Assembly: GCA_905250125.1 (NCBI GenBank)
Contig: CAJNOL010000467.1
Span: 1 to 64,000, forward strand
DNA from: Rotaria sordida
Lineage: Eukaryota > Rotifera > Eurotatoria > Philodinida > Philodinidae
DNA length: 64,000 bases
Reading direction: 5' to 3'
The position numbers and the translations under genes are program-made. Each line of letters opens with the position of its first letter. The first letter of the stretch is position 1. The notes beneath the pieces are model-generated. The model had not been told where the DNA came from. It saw only the letters and a program-made list of their open reading frames with translations, and did no database searches. Below are positions 29,813-40,415 of this stretch, in pieces.

Positions 29813-30305
29813 ATGTCAGCTTATAGACTTAACTATTTCAACGGTCGTGGTCGAGCTGAAGTGTCACGTTTAATTTTTGCTGCTGTTGGTCAAAAATTTG
29901 AAGATATTCGTTATGAACAAAATGAATGGCCATTATATAAAAATCAAATGCCTTTAGGTCAAATGCCTGTTCTCGAATTTGAAGGTGTTAAATTACCACA
30001 ATCATTAGCAATTGCTCGTTTTCTTGCTAAACAATTTCAATTAGCTGGTAGAGATAATTTTGAACAAGCTAAAGTCGATGCTGTTGTTGNNNNNNNNNNA
30101 ACTTTATGGTAATCGTGGTCCATTTTTTGTTGGTAATCATTTAACATGGGCTGATTTATATTTTTATGATGCAGCAGAAAAGTTTCTTCAAATCGATGGA
30201 AATGTTTTAAAAAGATATTCATGGTTACAACAAAATCGTTATGAAGTTGAAAGACAACCAAAAATTTCAGCTTATCTCAATAGCCGACCGCAAACATTAT
30301 TTTAA
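29813..30305 (+). CDS. Sigma-type glutathione S-transferase, interrupted by assembly gap
   Basis: The N-terminal thioredoxin-like domain starts [20 protein letters not shown], with the catalytic Tyr early in the strand, then [19 protein letters not shown] (the cis-Pro and the glutathione-contacting Gln-Ser) and about 92 residues in all before the gap. After the gap comes the C-terminal helical domain, [17 protein letters not shown] and a terminal NSRPQTLF. Ten Ns at 30090-30099 lie between. The two parts are in different reading frames, and roughly 40 residues of a normal 200-residue GST are missing, so the gap hides real coding sequence and possibly an intron. The enzyme conjugates glutathione to electrophiles in the cytosol; some sigma GSTs are prostaglandin D synthases. 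An in-frame TTG at 29786 is not the start. Confidence 0.88.
30090..30099. other. Assembly gap (10 N)
   Basis: Ten Ns inside the GST gene. The flanking coding frames do not agree across ten bases, so the length is a placeholder rather than a measured distance. Confidence 0.98.
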
Positions 30306-30581
30306 GCAAAATAAAAAGAAACATTTTCTTTTTTTTTTTTTTTTTTTTTTTTATAAACAATCATAGATTATTCTTTTTTGTTGCATTATAATTTCATTTT
30401 TACAAAATATAATTTGAATATATATTTTAGGAAAAAGTTAATTTATTTATTGGCACATCTATGAGAAGAATAAATAACAAACGAAAAAACAAAATAAAAT
30501 GCAAATATATCAGAAAAATATAGATATCGACAATAAAAATAAAAAAAAATTTTACTTTTTGTTTTTTTTTCTTCTTAAGTA

Positions 30582-32962
30582 TTAAGTTTCATCATGTAAT
30601 ACTCCATCGGCATCTAACATATTCATATTAGTAAAAATATTAGCATGTTTTTTAATTTCTTTTAATGATAAAGAATTGTCTTTTGGTGAATCATCAACTT
30701 TTGAAAATAATTTTTTGATTTGCATATCGATATGTACTCGATTCATTGGATTATAGGCTTGCTAAAATGAAGAAAATTGCAGAAAAAAAGATCAAAAAAC
30801 AAAAAATTGTATCTATACCAATAATTCATCTTTGGTCAAAAAACCATCCCCATTTTCATCCATTTCATGAAATTCTCGTTTTTGTTCTTCTAACCATTGT
30901 TTATCTGCTTCTGCCCATTCTTTCTTATTTTGATCTTCAACTATAGTTTCTAGAAAAGAAAAATAATATAAGAAGAGATTAGCTGTATTTTTTCTTTACA
31001 TACGAGGTAAAAATGAAAATTCATCTTCACTTATTTTATTATCTTCATTACGATCTAGAATAATGAAGAAAAAGATGATTAATAAAAAAAAAGGAAAATC
31101 AAAGACAAACCCATTTGTACTAGAGTATCTTCAACCATATATTTATATGAACGGCCAAGTATTTCAGGATGACGAAATTCAAGAAATTCATCCATATTAA
31201 GTTCACTATCTCCATCATTATCAGCTTGTGTCCAACGAAATCGAATTTTATAAACTTCTCGTCGTACTAATACAATAAAACGAAAAAACACATAAGACAT
31301 TCAATCATGAATTGAAAATTGATTAACTTACAATTAAGATCAGTTGATTCTAGAATAAAATTAGTATCATGGAAATCTGTGTTATTGTATGCACTTACAT
31401 TATGAAATTTAATATATAATGTAATATATTCATGCCATGTTATTTTACCTAAAGCATATATATATATATATATATTTGTATTTAAAGGACGTCTGATAAA
31501 ATAGAGCTGAGCAACTCTGAGTCACATTTTTTTGTTGAAGTCCTTAACTTGACTCGAACTCGAAAGTTGAATATCGTTGATTCGAGTTATTCATTCAAAA
31601 AAGCAAAAGTCGATAGTTCAACAGGTAAAATCAGTTTCAGAAGAAATCGATGGTTTTCTGTAGAAAGAAAATTTAATCAATGATCTTACTTTCTCCAAAA
31701 ACGAAATTCATATCAATCTCTTAATAAGCTTTCTTGAAAGTTTTCATTCTACATAAGTACTAATTACATACGTATTCTCTCAAAGTGATCTTTTAATGAG
31801 ATTGCATCATTCAAATGTTTCACAAGCAAATATTTGCATTTTAACATCTTTGAAGTGTAATAAGACTAATTTAAATGTTAAGAAATATTTTTTGATTGTA
31901 AACAACTCAAAAGTTTCTGTTTGTAAAAACTTGATGTTTCTTTTCTAGTGTCTTGTGAATACTATATGAAAGAGAAGAGTTGATTTTACTGCTCTTACTT
32001 TCCTGATAAAGCTATAATAGTGAAAAACTTGTTGTTAACATTCTTTATAGAAAATAAACAGGAAACGAAATTACTACAAAGTGACTCGGAATCGATTCGA
32101 AAAGTAGTTTGCCTTCCCTAATCTTGTAATAATACAAATTGGTTTTGAGAACTGGTGAGATACGATGAGAGATCAATAAACTTTATCCGAATTCTACACC
32201 ATATAGATTTTCTCAATCAAATTTATTTGCAATCTTGTTGTTCTTATGAAAGAACTTTAATTATCTAACAAAATCTTACCATCTTGATTTGTGTCGATTA
32301 ATAAAAATAATTGTGAATTTTTATCTTTAGCTTCTTTTAAATGTTGTTGTACATTTTTTAGTGCATGATTAAGTAATTCATCTTTTGATAAACGTTCATC
32401 ATGATTTGAATCTGCTCTAAATGAGTCAAAAAGAAAAGTAAATAAGTATATATATCTATATATATTTATTCAAAAAAATTTACTCTTGAAATATTTCTTC
32501 TAATTTTTTATGTAACTTTATTTCATCACGTTGAATATCCGATTCAAATAATTCATGATTACCCAAAAAAATTTCTTTATGAAAATGTGGATTAACTTGT
32601 CCATAACGATCCAATGGTAAACCTTCAATATGTTTATCATCTTTTAAACTATGAATACCAAAATCTTTTAAATTTTTTGCTATTTGTAATGGATTAAAAT
32701 TTTTTGGTATTTGAAATTTTGGTATTATTAATGAAGTACTTAAATCTGATGTTAATTTATCTTTAGAATATTCGGAAAGTATTACTTTTTCTTTCAGATT
32801 CAATGTACTATTATTTATCTGAGATATCTAAATAATAAAAAAAGGTTTTTATGAAATTTCAGTTGTAATGAAAAAACTTACTTTGACATCGATTGGTAAA
32901 GCATTTATATCAAAATTAAATATAAAAAATAGATGTAAATATTCTACTAATTTAAATTTCAT
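30582..32962 (-). CDS. SDF4: 45 kDa calcium-binding protein (Cab45/SDF4-like), six EF-hands
   Basis: Eight exons: 32962-32882, 32827-32484, 32416-32280, 31448-31332, 31266-31111, 31054-31004, 30949-30819, 30761-30582, giving 398 residues. The first exon is a signal peptide (MKFKLVEYLHLFFIFNFDI). The Cab45 landmark HIEGLPLDRYGQVNPHFHKE follows. EF-hand loops seen in order are DSNHDERLSKDE, DTNQDGKITWHE, DNDGDSELNMDE, DRNEDNKISEDE, DENGDGFLTKDE and a degenerate last one (DDSPKDNSLSLKE). CREC-family proteins reside in the secretory pathway; Cab45 acts in the Golgi lumen in calcium-dependent cargo sorting. The C-terminus is HDET, similar to but not an HDEL signal. An AG acceptor-like site lies five bases before the ATG. 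It converges on the GST gene with 276 bp between. Confidence 0.92.
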
Positions 32963-33137
32963 TTTATCTAGAAATAAAATTTTTATTAGTTTAATATAGA
33001 TGAAAATAAATCTCTTAAGATCATTACACATGATTTTATATATAGATTTTTTTTTTTAGTATTTTTACAAGGAAATCTCTTCAGTTGCTCTCTCTTCCGA
33101 CTTCATTGATTTTTTTCTGCATATACATATTTATATA

Positions 33138-33582
33138 GTGTTCTAATAAAAATTCCAAAAAGGATTTCGGTTCTTATTGATATATGACTAAGCTATCAAG
33201 TTTTTAATATGTGTATTTTCTAGAACTTTGTGCGTACAGAGAATTCAACTAGACTAGCTTTTATAAAAAAAAATTCAAAGGTTCTGAACAAAGACTTTTC
33301 GAAATATGAGACTTTCAAGGTGTAGCCTTTCGTCCATGAATAGTGTATACAAGATGCTTTTTCTTGCAAGTTTCATATTTTGAAGAGACTTTATTATTCA
33401 AAACTTCTGATTTTTTTAATGAAAACTAGTCTAATTGAGTTCTCTTTATGCACAAATTTTCAGATGAAAATACGAGTTTGTGGAATATTTAAGGCTTCCA
33501 GAAAATAGACATATTAGAAATTTCAGAGCTTAGTCCAATATCAATAGGAACCGAAATCCTTTTAGGATTTTTATTACAACAC
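33138..33582. mobile_element. Foldback MITE-like element, inverted along its whole length
   Basis: The two halves of this 445-bp segment are inverted copies with obvious similarity from end to end. The left end is GTGTTCTAATAAAAATTCC and the right end, reverse-complemented, is GTGTTGTAATAAAAATCC. Matching inner blocks include GGATTTCGGTTC and ACTAAGCT, and the centre is near 33350-33370. TATA flanks both ends, consistent with a TA or TATA target duplication. No transposase frame is present. It lies between the SDF4-like start and the SLC46-like stop codon. Confidence 0.75.
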
Positions 33583-33656
33583 TATATAGTATCTATAGGT
33601 GAAAAAAATGATTAGAATCGGAAGGGAACAATTGAAAAAGTTTCCTCGCCAGTCTA

Positions 33657-35335
33657 TTATGCATGAATTAATTCATCATCATTATTATTGTCGTCATCAG
33701 ATTGATTTTCTAAAATTGGTTCTTCTATTTCATCAGTTGGCATTATTGATAATAATTCAGGTGTTCGACTAACACATAATCCTTGTATTCTAATAATAAA
33801 AAAAGAATTCATAAAAATAAAAATATTTAAAATAAATAATAATATTACAAAATGAAAATTAATGCAATTATTCTTGTAGTAGCAGCAAAAATAAAAACAA
33901 GACCAGGAAAAAAATCAATCGATGCTTGATAAATTTCCACACAAGCAATTGTACCCATCACAACATCTAGATTTTGTATTAAAGCAACAAAACTAAATGC
34001 TTTACCTAAATGAATATTTATTACAGAGAAAAACAAAAATAAAAAATTTTCAATATACCTTTATCTTTTTCAGGGACTAAACGAGCAATTATTGCTCGTA
34101 AACATACTGCAAAATAAATACTAAACATTGATGATGGAATAGCTAAGAATAAAATAATTTATTTTAATCGAATTATCATCTTCTATTTTTTACCTCCAAA
34201 AATCATCGCTTTATTTCTTTGAGCAAATGCAAATAATATCGGTGCAGCTAATGATAAACATAAACCCATAATAGCTAAATAAAGATCATTAATCTTCCAT
34301 CGTCGTCTTAATAATGCTAATAATATCAATGCTAAACAAGTAGCTAATTGTTCAAATGAAAAATATGCTGCATAATGTGCATCATCAAATGACATATAAT
34401 GTAAATATAAATAAACAATAGATCCTGAACCCATTCGAAATAGATCATAGAAGAAAAGTGAGAATAAAAGTATGAGAAATGATATAAGTAAATGATTTTG
34501 TTTTAATCCAACAAATAAATCATGAATATCATATATTGGTTGTATTATTTTTTGACTTAGATTATTCGTTGATGGTTGTGATAATGATCGATTTTTAAGA
34601 AAAACTAGACTTATAACAAGTGCTAGAACCAACAAAAGAACATGAACAAGTAAAATATGCCATATTCGAGTATGTAATTCAAAAACAAATGTACACAAAG
34701 CATAACCAATTATAACGCCAATATTTAAAGATGCTTCGATAATAGCAATCATTTGAACATGTTGTTCTTTATGGGTACATGAATCAGTAGCATAACCAAA
34801 ACATGAACTATTATTTAAAAAAAAACACAGCAAAGCTTACAATATGTTATTCTAATCTTAAATTAGCTTACGAAATAAGAATTAGTGTTCCACCACCAAA
34901 ACCATTTACAATATTAGCTACTATATATAATATTAAACATAATCGTGTACCTTGATAAATACTTGCAATTGTGATTATTAGACCTGTTAATATAGCATTA
35001 CATATTGTTAAAATAATAGGAAATTTTCGATTTTTTGTATCAGATAAACTTCCATAAATAGGTGAAATAAAACAAGCAATAATTGCAAATGAAAGTGTTC
35101 CATATAGAGCCCATTGTGAACTTTCTTTTTGAATAGATTCTTCTAATATTATAAGCGATTTATTTTGATCAATTTCAGCACAATATGATTCATTAGCTCG
35201 AAGTAGACAAACTGTAGAATAAATTAAAGAATTGGTTGCACAAAAAAATAATAAAAATGAACATAAATATAGAAAACAAATCAAGCAAATAGGAAGAACA
35301 GCACGCCATAGACGTGGTACAGATGGTTCGACCAT
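33657..35335 (-). CDS. SLC46-like major facilitator superfamily transporter
   Basis: Five exons: 35335-34872, 34807-34194, 34142-34059, 34005-33849, 33789-33657, with phase-matched junctions, giving 483 residues. The first transmembrane helix is preceded by EPSVPRLWRAVLP. The loop after helix 2 contains the MFS motif-A-like GSLSDTKNRKFPII. CFGYATDSCTHKEQ follows helix 4-5, a placement typical of the proton-coupled folate transporter and SLC46 relatives, and the second half contains IIARLVPEKDKGKAF. About twelve hydrophobic segments can be counted, with a large cytoplasmic loop in the middle and an acidic C-terminal tail. SLC46 members carry folates or peptidoglycan fragments across plasma or lysosomal membranes; the substrate here is unknown. 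Introns are as short as 59 bp. Confidence 0.83.
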
Positions 35336-37814
35336 GATTTTTTTTGTTGTATGTCAATTATATTAATACTGATAACGTTGCTGCTTTCTCAAGCGTGCCT
35401 CGTATAGTTTGGTAAGACGAGCAATAGCTAGTAGTAATTGACTGTAGTTATTCATTTGATACTATCGATCAAACAAATTGCGAATAAGAATCAAACGATG
35501 ATAGAGGGCACTCAATCTATCGACTTATTTATTCTTATGTTTTTTAAAGACCTGGAAATTATTTAAAGAGTCAGGTATAGACAAGAAAACAATAATATTA
35601 AGTGAAAATATTCGAGAAAACTTAGAATTAAACTTATCATTTTACAGATAATATTCATTTTATTATAGCTGATATTTACTTAGAAGTATATCGGTTTTGT
35701 TTTTCAATCTTCGAACTCGAAGTTTTCTGATCATTTGGCGACAAAAAATCATTTTTCGATTTATTGATTCAATTTTATTGGAATTAAAAATTTTGTGATA
35801 GTACTACGAATTAATTGACAAGATTCAAAAAAACTTGAGATATCGATTATTCTCAATTATAAGATCTTTATTCGCTATTGTATGTTTTTCAATTGTATAT
35901 CATTGTATCATGATATTGAATTATTTTTCCAATTTAGGAAGTTATATTCTAGAACTACATGGCCATATTTGACTTGTTCTCTTTTAGTCTTTTGATATTT
36001 CTTTAATCAAATGAAGTTTAAGCTATTGATATCTTCATTCAAAATATTAAAAGATAATACTCTTTTGTTTTGAAACAAGGGAAAAAAAATCTCATCGTAA
36101 TAAATATTAATATACTTAAATTTTGTTTGTATATTATATTGATGATTTAAATTCATATTATGCCATTCGGAACGAGTATTTATCTAATTAAAAAAAAACC
36201 ATTTAATTAATCTCAATTGATCTTCATTAGAAGTTTTAATTTATTATTATTATTATTATGGATCGTTTCAAATAAATATTAAAATAAAAAAACATATTCA
36301 TCTTTAGAAAATAAATAAAATAAGAGAAAAAATTCGAATATATTTCTAAAACACAAATCATGTATTTATGACCCTTACACTCATACTCCAACTTTTTTGT
36401 GAAGATAAAAATTATAACCAAATAAAATGTTATAATATTTAAGATGTCTTTACTTTGAAATGTTTAACTCGATGATGACAGTAGTCAATAAAATATTCGT
36501 AGAAAGAGAACAAAAATTTTCATCTTTCTAAATTTTTTATTTTTTATTTTGCTAAGGTATGTAACACTCGGAAGTGCTTACATAAGATTTAAAGACAAGT
36601 ACTTTGCGACATTAGAACCAAATATAATAAGTATACGCTGAACGTTTTAACGTTCGTCATTGTCTTAATACCGATGCCTTTGACGAAATGATAGTGTTGA
36701 TAGAGGGATGGGAATGAGAAATCATAGGAAGACAAGGAAAATAAAAGAAGAGAGAGAAGGAAGGATGAAATCGAAAAAAAAACAAAACAAAACAAAAAAG
36801 AAACAGAGGGAAAAAAATATCATAATAATAATAAAGAAAGAGAAAGAGAAAGGAAAAAAAATAAAGAGAACTACTCTACATACAGAGAGACATGATAAAA
36901 TGAAAAGAACAAAAGAAAAAGGAGTACCACATTTGCACTAATTTGTTCCAACGAAACTCAGCCATTTCAAAAGGAGCGACTCGTGTCGATCTATTAGTAA
37001 TCGCACACGTCGCAAACGAAAAAATTGGCCCAGGTGATCATTTTTTTCTTTTGTAAAATTCGTTCCACACGAATATATCATTATAAAAAAGTGAAGATCC
37101 AAGATCTGTTAAATGCATTGTTCTCAATCTCCTTTGGACGTACTTTTTAACATAGAATTCTAACGGGAACTCTGAAGTTACAGTGCAAAGATTATGTGCG
37201 GGGACGAAAGGACAGCGATACACCAATCTAAGACCCATTCGAAATTTCTGGTTCAGTATTTAGAACAAAAATTTTCATCTTTCTAAATTTTAAGTGACAT
37301 TGGTGCATACGATAAACATCGGATTTCAATCAGCACATATATATATATATTGCTATTTAAAGACATTGATACGAATAAAAATTCTTTGATTATAAGATAT
37401 AATATATATATATAGTTTTTACTTTTCTCTTGTGATTAGTCTTGATATGTTAGCATTCGTTAATTCATTTATTTCATCATAAGTTTGTAATAAAAACCAA
37501 TTTTTTCTCGTTCTTTTGAATGAAGCATCATTTACATTGAATGTAAATTGTATCCATAATACGAAGTGCTTCACATCCATGTTCAATGAACAAGAATATA
37601 AAGTAAAAAAAAAAATCTTCAATGCGATTTGTAAGGCCTCGTATGAATTAAATTACTCTTATCATACTGACATTGATCGTATATAAGAGTTATTCGTTAC
37701 ATGACTATATCATCCAGCACTTCAATATTCTGTGAGGCGCATAACATTGACCTTTTCTTTTGCTCTGATGAAGAAAGATCAACTATTTACTTGTTGCCAA
37801 CTTTTTATAAAGAC
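35336..37814. other. Intergenic region with a 30-bp direct repeat
   Basis: No confident gene. A perfect 30-bp direct repeat (starting AGAACAAAAATTTTCATC) occurs at 36507-36536 and 37262-37291. The 725 bp between includes a strongly purine-biased stretch (about 36715-36930) and two small minus-strand frames (37038-37238 and, just outside, 37419-37622) with no recognised relatives. Confidence 0.5.
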
Positions 37815-38330
37815 ATGAAACATAAATTTGGATGGACATTTGGATTATTCTGTAAGTTATTTTAATAAATACAGATCTTCAATGTTATCTGATACTTTTC
37901 TTTTTTCGTAATTTAAGTTCTATTTGTATACATTCCAAATTTTATTTATACTTTTGATTGTTATTATTGTGCAAATTGTTTAAATACACAACGTGGTGTT
38001 CGTATTGTAGCTCGTCCAGAAGATTGGTGTTATGTAAGTGAATATCGATCTAGATGTTTTTTAATTAGTTTCTATTGTAAATAGAAAATTGTATGGCCAT
38101 CAGGTCGAGGAAATCAACAAATAGTATCACGTGGTGCATCATCTGATTGTCGACAAGATAGTTATAATGATCAAGATATGGCCATTCCAGGAGTCTTTTC
38201 AGGCGTTGGTCGATATTGTTGTCGAAAACATCTTTGTAATTCAACACCTCCACGTGTTCACTATTCATTTTTATTCATAGTTCTTTTTTCTTTTACTTTT
38301 TATTTTCTTCGAATGTTTGTTTTTTGGTAG
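37815..38330 (+). CDS. Ly6/uPAR-like small secreted or GPI-anchored protein
   Basis: Three short exons, 37815-37851, 37918-38033 and 38085-38330, join with phases 1 and 0 into 132 residues. None is long enough to stand out as an open frame alone. The product starts with a hydrophobic leader (about residues 7-25), then FDCYYCANCLNTQRG, DWCYK, SSDCRQD and the closing GRYCCRKHLCNST. The CC-x3-LCN ending and Cys spacing are hallmarks of the three-finger Ly6/uPAR fold. A C-terminal hydrophobic tail (about 110-132) after the Cys-rich part suits a GPI-anchor signal or a membrane segment. The introns are 66 and 51 bp. The role cannot be named; animal Ly6 proteins act in adhesion, receptor modulation and epithelial junctions. 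Confidence 0.75.
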
Positions 38331-38663
38331 TGAACAATATTGATTAAGAATTGACTATTTTTAGAAAATTTTTAGAATTAAATAAAAAAAACACATCATT
38401 TTTTCAAAAATGTTGTGATTACCTGACTTAATTGATGAAATAATATTTTCTTTATTTTGATTCTAGTCAAACAGACTCAGAAATAAAGACACAGTTTTTA
38501 TTTGCTTTTTTCCGTTCTTGTTTTCTTTGATAGCTGTTGTTGTTAGAAAAAAAACAGTGGAGGCAACATATTTAATAGTGAATGTGCACGTGTCAATATG
38601 TTTTGAAGTAGAAACTTACAAAGAAAAAGAATGTATTATTGATCATTTTTTTTCTTCTTTATA

Positions 38664-40415
38664 ATGGTTTACTGTCGATTAGATATCTTTCCTGTTGAAC
38701 TTATTCATGAATTATTAAGCTATTTTTCCGCTCGGGAAATTTTTTATACGTTTACTAATATTAGTTCTTATATCGATAATGTCCTATTCACCTATTCAAA
38801 TTATCGTGTCGACTTCAAATCAATTACAAAACGAGAATTTGATATTGTCTGTCAACAAATTATACCGAATCAAGTTATTTCATTAATATTATGTGACAAT
38901 GAAAATACACCAGGTCAAATGGAACTTTTTCTATCACGCTTTCAAATTGATCAGTTTACTTGTCTTCGTTCATTGACATTAATTGATATTGGACCAGAAT
39001 TTTGGGAACCTATTGTTACAAAATTAAATAGTCTTAAAAATTTACGTTCATTTTTATATATTTCATCGACTAAAATTGATTCATGGATAACTAATATTTC
39101 AGATGATGAAGTCACTGAACTTGATAAACGTTTGTCTGATATTTACGGTCCAATACTTCCTCAATTAAATCGATTGACATTATCTCATGGAGATTTTTTG
39201 GAATCAATTCAATTTCCTTATCTTCATCACTTAACAATTGAACGATGTAAAGTTGATATTATAAAATATATTTGCTTTGCTGCACCACAACTAAAATCAC
39301 TTTCAACTGGTTTTCGATATAATAAATCAAATACAGAATTTATTTTTCCATTTGGTCAATTGAATCGATTAACTCTAAGAATTGGAGGTAGGAATTTTAT
39401 GAATCTATTATATGATCAAGATATTGAATCATATCATTAAAAATATTTTTCTTTTAATTTTTTAGGTTCATCTGTCTCGATGAAAAATATGGAACAACTA
39501 TTAGGAAATTTTCCTAGTCTTAAATATTTAGAATTACATGCAAATGGTCATGCTGATCTAGTTGATGGTAAACAATGGCAAAAATTAACAAATCGTCTTA
39601 TCACATTCAATTTCAATTTTTACATACCAAATGATTTAGAATCACAAGATCTTGATTCATTTCGTAGTCCATATTGGCTTGATGAAAAACATTGGTTTGT
39701 TGCTTGTATAAATAGATCTTTATTATCTGTACCTTACTTTGCTGAAACGTGTACCAATGATGAATTTCAACCAATTACTGTTTCAACATTGCCTGATAAC
39801 ACAATTTTCTATAATTATATTACTCAACTAACTCTTTCAGAACCTGTTGTTGATATAAATCAACGTTTTCCTCGAGTTCATACATTAGCTATGGTTCATT
39901 CCATTCCTTTATCATCTATTGAACGCATTGTTGATCTAAATCGGGTACAACAATTGGATTTATATTCAAAAACAGATTATTCTGGAATTAGATTTATCAT
40001 AAATGAAATGTCAAATCTTTGTCGAATTTCCATTAAAAGTAGAATAAAATGTTTTCTTGAAGAAGTTCAATATAAGTCATATGATAAGATTCGAAAGCTT
40101 CAAATTGGTAATCGTTATTCAACTGATGATGATTATGAAGATGATTATAGTATTGAACAGTTATGTATTGTCTTTCCTAAGATCGAACATCTGAATATAG
40201 GTCATTGGGATTCAACAATATCAATATTTCATTTCATCAATCGATTTCCACAATTGTCAACTGTATCATTTCGTTTTTCAAATTGGATTATCAGCGAAGA
40301 ACAAAGAGAGAAGAATATTATCGAAGTTAAGTCAATTCTGGAGCAAAATCGATTCTTCCACAAATTTGATTATACATATCGATTCGATAGATCATCAGTA
40401 TATATCTGGTTATAA
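38664..40415 (+). CDS. F-box domain protein with leucine-rich C-terminal region
   Basis: Two exons, 38664-39387 and 39466-40415 (78-bp intron, phase 1), give 557 residues. The N-terminal F-box reads LDIFPVELIHELLSYFSA and continues to about residue 45. The rest is rich in short Leu/Ile strands such as LRSLTLIDIG, LNRLTLSHGD, LHHLTIERC and LKYLELHANG, spaced like irregular LRRs. F-box proteins recruit substrates to SCF ubiquitin ligases through Skp1, and the repeat region presumably chooses the substrate. This architecture forms a large family in bdelloid rotifers. Start chosen at the first ATG before the F-box, after a T-rich leader. Confidence 0.85.

Noticed and set aside
37038..37622. Two small minus-strand frames (37038-37238 and 37419-37622)
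   Set aside because: They look mildly protein-like but could not be joined in phase, lack known motifs and sit in a region with repeats.
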